In this document: piece after piece, positions 60,184 to 64,000 of the stretch
How the letters are laid out: every line of letters begins with the position of its first letter
How positions within the stretch are numbered: the first letter of the stretch is position 1
Source: Streptomyces katrae
GTDB taxonomy: Bacteria; Actinomycetota; Actinomycetes; Streptomycetales; Streptomycetaceae
Assembly (NCBI RefSeq): GCF_002028425.1
Contig: NZ_CP020042.1
Span: forward strand, 2,790,001-2,854,000
Direction: 5' to 3'
DNA length: 64,000 nucleotides
Made by a program: the position numbers and the translations under genes
Notes under the pieces: model-generated
Databases searched by the model: none
What the model was told of the DNA's origin: nothing
The model's input: only the letters and a program-made list of their open reading frames with translations

Positions 60184-61073
60184 GGGGTCTCCTCGGGGCG
60201 GGGTGCGGGCCGGTTCAGCGGAAGCCGGGGATCGACCTCCTGCCCCGTCCACGTCCCGCGAATCCACGCGTGGTCGGGATGGTCGCGGATCAGCCACTCC
60301 CGCGTCGTGTCCGGGCCGGCCATCACGTTCAGGTAGTACATGTCGTGGCCGGGCGCCGCGATGGACGGGCCGTGCCAGCCGTCGGGGATGAGGACCACGT
60401 CACCCGAGCGGACCTCGGCGAGCACGTCGGTCTTCCCGGCGGGCGAGGGCGTCACGCGCTGGTAGCCGACGCCGGGGGTGCCGTCGTGCGGGGCGATCTC
60501 GTAGAAGTAGATCTCCTCCAGGCGGGATTCCTCGCCCGGGTGGTGCTCGTCGTGCTTGTGGGGCGGGTACGAGGACCAGTTGCCGCCGGGGGTGAGCACC
60601 TCGACGGCGATGAGCCGGTCGCAGTCGAAGGCGCCGGCGGCGGCGAAGTTGTGCACCTGGCGCGAGCACTGGCCGGCGCCCCGGAGCTCGACGGGTACGG
60701 CATCGGCGGGGCCGTACCGGGGGCTCAGCCGCCGCTCGCACCGCGCACCGACGAGCGCGAACCGGCCGCCTCCGGCGGTGGCGATGTCGGCGTGCCCGTC
60801 CCGGGGCAGGTAGACGAAGTCGGTCGGCCCGTCGAACACCGAGGCGCGCCCGCGCAGCCGGAAGCTCCCTGCGGGGCCTTCCCCCACCCCGCCCCTTCCC
60901 GAGACCGCAGGCTCCGCCCCCGGCCCGGCCGGGCAGCGGACCTCGCAGGCGCCGCTCAGCGGGAGGACGATCCACTCGGCGTCGCCGCAGGCGTGCCCGT
61001 ACACCTCCCCCGGCACCAGCTCCAGCACCACCAGCCGCGTGAACTCCATCCCCGTCTCAGACAGCACCGGCAC
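60180..61073 (-). CDS. iolB: 5-deoxyglucuronate isomerase IolB
   Basis: 297 residues from the GTG at 61073, overlapping iolC by 17 bp and iolD by 4 bp. Bicupin with metal ligands in SSYPPHKHDEHHPGEESRLEEIYFYE, and the typical FDGPTDFVYLPRDG. The N-terminus starts at FTRLVVLELVPGE with only about ten residues before it, roughly 20 fewer than usual. It isomerises the IolD product to 2-deoxy-5-keto-gluconate. Confidence 0.92.
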   Translation of the reverse strand: MPVLSETGMEFTRLVVLELVPGEVYGHACGDAEWIVLPLSGACEVRCPAGPGAEPAVSGRGGVGEGPAGSFRLRGRASVFDGPTDFVYLPRDGHADIATAGGGRFALVGARCERRLSPRYGPADAVPVELRGAGQCSRQVHNFAAAGAFDCDRLIAVEVLTPGGNWSSYPPHKHDEHHPGEESRLEEIYFYEIAPHDGTPGVGYQRVTPSPAGKTDVLAEVRSGDVVLIPDGWHGPSIAAPGHDMYYLNVMAGPDTTREWLIRDHPDHAWIRGTWTGQEVDPRLPLNRPAPRPEETP

Positions 61074-62043
61074 GGTCCAGCACCTCCTCCACCTCGTGCG
61101 GAAACGGCATCGCCGTCGAACACGCCAGCCGCGAGGCCACGATCGCCCCCGCCGCGTTCGCGTACCGCAGCACCCGCTCCAGCTCCCAGCCCGCCAGCAG
61201 CCCGTGGCACAGGGCCCCGCCGAACGCGTCGCCGGCGCCCAGCCCGTTGACCACCGTCACCGGCACCGGCGCCACCTCCACCGCCGTCCCGTCGCGGTGG
61301 ACGGCCAGCACCCCCTCCGGGCCCCGTTTGACCACCGCCAGCTCCACCCCCGCCGCGAGCAGCGCCCGCGCGGCCGCGTACGGCTCGCTCTCGCCGGTGG
61401 CGACCTCGCACTCCTCCGCGTTCCCGACGGCCACCGTCGCCAGCGCGAGCGCCCGCTCGTACCAGGGCCGCGGCGGGCCGTCGTGCCACAGCATCGGCCT
61501 CCAGTCGAGGTCGAAGACGGTCGTCCCGGACTTCGAGCGGGCCTCCAGCGCGGCAAGGGTCGCGGCGCGGCTCGGCTCGGCGCTCAGTCCCGTGCCGGTC
61601 ATCCAGAACACCCGTGCGTCGCGCACCGCTTCCAGGTCGATCTCGTCCGGCTCGATCTCCAGGTCGGGCGCCTTCGGGAGCCGGTAGAAGTACAGCGGGA
61701 AGCGGTCCGGCGGGAAGACCTCGCAGAAGGTGATCGGCGTCGGGTAGTGCGCCACCTCGCCCACCCACCGGTCGTCGACCCCGAACTGCCGCAGTTCGCC
61801 GCGCAGGTACGCCCCGAAGGGGTCCGCGCCGGTCCGGCTGATCATGGCCGTGCGCCGCCCGAGGCGGGCGGCGGCGACGGCGACGTTCGCCGGGGAGCCG
61901 CCGAGGAACTTGCCGAAGGTGTCGGCCTCGGCGAGCGGTACGCCGGTCTTCAGGGGGTAGAGATCCACCCCGATCCGCCCCATCGTGATGAGGTCGTACG
62001 CGGGCCCGTCCCCGGTCCCGCCCCCTGCGTCCCCCGTGGTCAC
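61057..62043 (-). CDS. iolC: 5-dehydro-2-deoxygluconokinase IolC
   Basis: 328 residues from the GTG at 62043, eight bases after GGGAGGAG. PfkB-family: LITMGRIGVDLYP, GGSPANVAVAAARLGRRTAMISRTG and the anion hole/catalytic motif NGLGAGDAFGGALCHGLL. First gene of the minus-strand inositol operon. The matching aldolase (IolJ) is not in the window. Confidence 0.93.
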   Translation of the reverse strand: MTTGDAGGGTGDGPAYDLITMGRIGVDLYPLKTGVPLAEADTFGKFLGGSPANVAVAAARLGRRTAMISRTGADPFGAYLRGELRQFGVDDRWVGEVAHYPTPITFCEVFPPDRFPLYFYRLPKAPDLEIEPDEIDLEAVRDARVFWMTGTGLSAEPSRAATLAALEARSKSGTTVFDLDWRPMLWHDGPPRPWYERALALATVAVGNAEECEVATGESEPYAAARALLAAGVELAVVKRGPEGVLAVHRDGTAVEVAPVPVTVVNGLGAGDAFGGALCHGLLAGWELERVLRYANAAGAIVASRLACSTAMPFPHEVEEVLDRAGAV

Positions 62044-62112
62044 GTCGGGTACTCCTCCCACTCGCACTCGTCCTCCCTTTCGCCTCGGACCTCGCACCCT
62101 AAGGTGGCCGTC
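62044..62112. promoter_or_regulatory. Divergent iol promoter region
   Basis: Only 69 bp separate iolC and the plus-strand gene, so promoters and ribosome binding sites overlap. GGGAGGAG for iolC and AAGGTGG for the right-hand gene are visible. No convincing operator palindrome. Confidence 0.5.
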
Positions 62113-63027
62113 ATGACCTCCTCCCCGCCCGCGTTGACCCGTATCCGTGTCGGTTCGGCTCCGGACTCCTGGGGTGTCTGGTTCCCGGAGGACCCCCTCC
62201 AGGTTCCCTGGGACCGGTTCCTCGACGAGGTGTCCGACGCCGGGTACGAGTGGATCGAGCTGGGCCCCTACGGCTACCTGCCCACCGATCCGGCCCGGCT
62301 CGCCGAGGAGACCGCCAGGCGGGGCCTGCGGGTGTCCGCCGGCACGGTCTTCACCGGACTCCATCACGGCCGCGCCGTCTGGGAGGAGACCTGGGCGCAC
62401 GTGTCGCGGATCGCCGCGCTCACCCGGGACATGGGCGCGCAGCACCTCGTGGTGATCCCCTCGTTCTGGCGCGACGACAAGACCGGCGGGATGCTGGAGG
62501 ATCCGGTGCTGACGCCTGCTCAATGGCGTGAACTGACCTCCCAGACCGAGCGCCTGGGCCGGGAGGTGCGGGAGCGGTACGGGCTGCGGATCGTGGTCCA
62601 CCCGCATGCGGACACCCATGTGGACACCCCGGAGAACGTGGCGCGGTTCCTGGACGCGACCGATCCGGAGCTGGTGTCCCTGTGCCTGGACACCGGGCAC
62701 TACGCGTACTGCGGCGGGGACAGCGTCCAGGCGATCGAGGCCTTCGGCGAGCGGATCGGCTACCTCCACCTCAAGCAGGTGGACCCCCGCATCCTGGCCG
62801 AAGTGGTGGCGGACGGGGTCCCGTTCGGGCCGGCGGTGGAGCGCGGGGTGATGTGCGAGCCGCCGTCGGGGGTGCCCGCGCTGGAGCCCGTGCTGGCGGC
62901 GGCGCAGCGGCTCGGGGTGGAGCTCTTCGCGATCGTGGAGCAGGACATGTACCCGTGCCCGCCGGACCGCCCGCTGCCGATCGCCCGGCGCACCCGCGCC
63001 TACCTGCGCTCCTGCGGCGCCCGCTGA
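62113..63027 (+). CDS. Inositol catabolism TIM-barrel protein (IolE/IolI type)
   Basis: 304 residues from the ATG at 62113. AP endonuclease-2-type barrel: [30 protein letters not shown], metal ligands in [30 protein letters not shown], and HLKQVD. Either inosose dehydratase (IolE) or an isomerase (IolI); the [10 protein letters not shown] start favours IolE. Divergent from iolC and 19 bp before iolG. Confidence 0.85.
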   Translation: MTSSPPALTRIRVGSAPDSWGVWFPEDPLQVPWDRFLDEVSDAGYEWIELGPYGYLPTDPARLAEETARRGLRVSAGTVFTGLHHGRAVWEETWAHVSRIAALTRDMGAQHLVVIPSFWRDDKTGGMLEDPVLTPAQWRELTSQTERLGREVRERYGLRIVVHPHADTHVDTPENVARFLDATDPELVSLCLDTGHYAYCGGDSVQAIEAFGERIGYLHLKQVDPRILAEVVADGVPFGPAVERGVMCEPPSGVPALEPVLAAAQRLGVELFAIVEQDMYPCPPDRPLPIARRTRAYLRSCGAR

Positions 63028-63046
63028 CCCTGGAGGAAGAGGAACG

Positions 63047-64000
63047 ATGGACACGCTCGGCATCGCCGTCATTGGCACCGGGAGGATGGGCTCCGACCAC
63101 GTCCGGCGGATCGGCGACACGGTCGGCGGGGCGCGGGTGGTGGCCGTCGCCGATCCGGACGGGGAACGGGTCAAGGCGGTCGCGGCACGGGCGGGGGGCG
63201 CGGCGGCGTTCACGGATCCGGCGGCGGCGATCGCGGCCCCCGGGGTGGACGCCGTGCTGATCGCCTCGCCCGGACCCGCCCACGAGGAAGCGATTCTGCA
63301 CGCCCTGGAGCGGGAGTTGCCGGTGCTCTGCGAGAAGCCGCTGACCCCGGATCCGCAGGGGGCGCTGCGGGTGCTGGAGGCGGAGCGGCGCCTGGGCCGG
63401 CGGCTGGTGCAGGTGGGGTTCATGCGGCGGTTCGACGCCGAGTACGAGCGGCTCAAGGAGCTTCTGGACGCGGGCGGGATCGGGCGGCCGATCTTCCTGC
63501 ACTGCCGGCACCGCAACGCCTCCTCCCCGTCTTCCTTCACCAGCGACATGCTGATCAGCGACTCCGTGGTGCACGAGGTGGACGCGGCCCGCTGGCTGCT
63601 GGGCCAGGAGGTCACGGCCGTGACCGTGCTGTCGCCGGGGCCGTCCTCGGCCGCGCCCGAGGGGCTGCGCGACCCGCGCCTGGTGCTGCTGGAGACCTCG
63701 GGCGGGGCGATCGTGGACGTGGAGATCTTCGTCAACTGCGGGTTCGGCTACCAGGTGCGGTGCGAGGCGGTCGGGGAGTCCGGCAGCGCGTCCATCGGCG
63801 ACGGCCACGCGATGGTGGTCCAGTCGGGCGGCCGGTGGGGCGGGGAGATCGCCCAGGACTACACCGTCCGGTTCGCCGACGCCTACGACCGCCAGGTGCG
63901 GCGGTGGGTGGCCGCGGCGGCGCGGGGGCGGGTGGACGGCCCGGACGCCTGGGACGGGTACGCGGCCGCGGCCGTCTCGGAGGCGGGGCTGGCTGCCGCG
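63047..64000 (+). CDS. iolG: Myo-inositol 2-dehydrogenase IolG, 3' end missing
   Basis: Open to the window end (318 residues visible) from the ATG at 63047, with GGAGGAAGAGG upstream. GFO/IDH/MocA family: Rossmann motif [23 protein letters not shown] with the catalytic lysine, [12 protein letters not shown] and [14 protein letters not shown]. It oxidises inositol to scyllo-inosose with NAD+, the first step for the enzymes encoded nearby. About 20 residues are missing. Confidence 0.93.
   Translation, partial: MDTLGIAVIGTGRMGSDHVRRIGDTVGGARVVAVADPDGERVKAVAARAGGAAAFTDPAAAIAAPGVDAVLIASPGPAHEEAILHALERELPVLCEKPLTPDPQGALRVLEAERRLGRRLVQVGFMRRFDAEYERLKELLDAGGIGRPIFLHCRHRNASSPSSFTSDMLISDSVVHEVDAARWLLGQEVTAVTVLSPGPSSAAPEGLRDPRLVLLETSGGAIVDVEIFVNCGFGYQVRCEAVGESGSASIGDGHAMVVQSGGRWGGEIAQDYTVRFADAYDRQVRRWVAAAARGRVDGPDAWDGYAAAAVSEAGLAAA

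Overview
The window is high-GC actinobacterial chromosome, almost certainly Streptomyces. Third codon positions are nearly all G or C, GTG starts and GTGA/ATGA overlaps are common, and many gene blocks are ones known from Streptomyces: the chitosan-oligosaccharide csn operon, dynA-dynB-ssbB, a PknG signalling operon, a MalQ/GH84 pair and a divergent inositol catabolism locus. Both ends are cut inside genes: pepN on the left and an inositol 2-dehydrogenase on the right. Most of the sequence looks like conserved core chromosome. The one clear accessory segment is about 3.2 kb at 53.5-56.8 kb.

Layout. 0-8.5 kb: the 3' part of pepN, a repeat-rich gap, a frameshifted Nudix gene, a MerR regulator fused to DNA-clamp domains, a LysR gene that has lost its DNA-binding region, two EamA transporters and a divergent MarR regulator with clear palindromic sites. 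8.5-16 kb: a small membrane protein, malQ with a short upstream ORF, a secreted GH84-type glycosidase, an HNH nuclease and a MscS channel. 16-22.6 kb: csnR-E-F-G-H-K, for sensing, uptake and intracellular breakdown of amino-sugar oligosaccharides. 22.8-33.7 kb: a seven-gene signalling operon with a membrane sensor (GlnX-like), binding protein (GlnH-like), coiled-coil protein, PknG-type kinase, PP2C phosphatase, VWA protein and FHA protein. 33.7-41.5 kb: methyltransferase, truncated haemoglobin, an ettA-thioesterase-unknown operon, a PAP2/diacylglycerol-kinase fusion and a thioester-domain surface protein lacking its cysteine. 41.8-46.4 kb: ssbB, dynB, dynA and tRNA-Arg(UCU). 46.5-53.5 kb: secreted phospholipase A2, a small secreted protein, an alpha/beta hydrolase, a phosphopantetheinyl transferase, a subtilase and a two-gene WxL-like/DUF916-like surface module. 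53.5-56.75 kb: an island of small genes around an XRE/DUF5753 regulator and a DUF6879 protein, bounded by two copies of a terminator-like sequence. 56.8-64 kb: mmsA(iolA)-iolD-iolB-iolC on the minus strand, divergent from an iolE/iolI-like gene and iolG on the plus strand.

The most unusual items are: the MerR-clamp fusion with a strong internal start that could release the clamp half alone; the PknG operon, whose kinase, phosphatase and FHA reader all start with similar zinc-ribbon-like cysteine clusters; the thioester surface protein with Cys replaced by Gly; the GH84 enzyme with one catalytic Asp replaced by Gln; and the island whose flanking repeats duplicate the mmsA terminator and whose first gene has a TGA where a Trp codon is expected. 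All family assignments come from reading motifs by eye. No database search was run.
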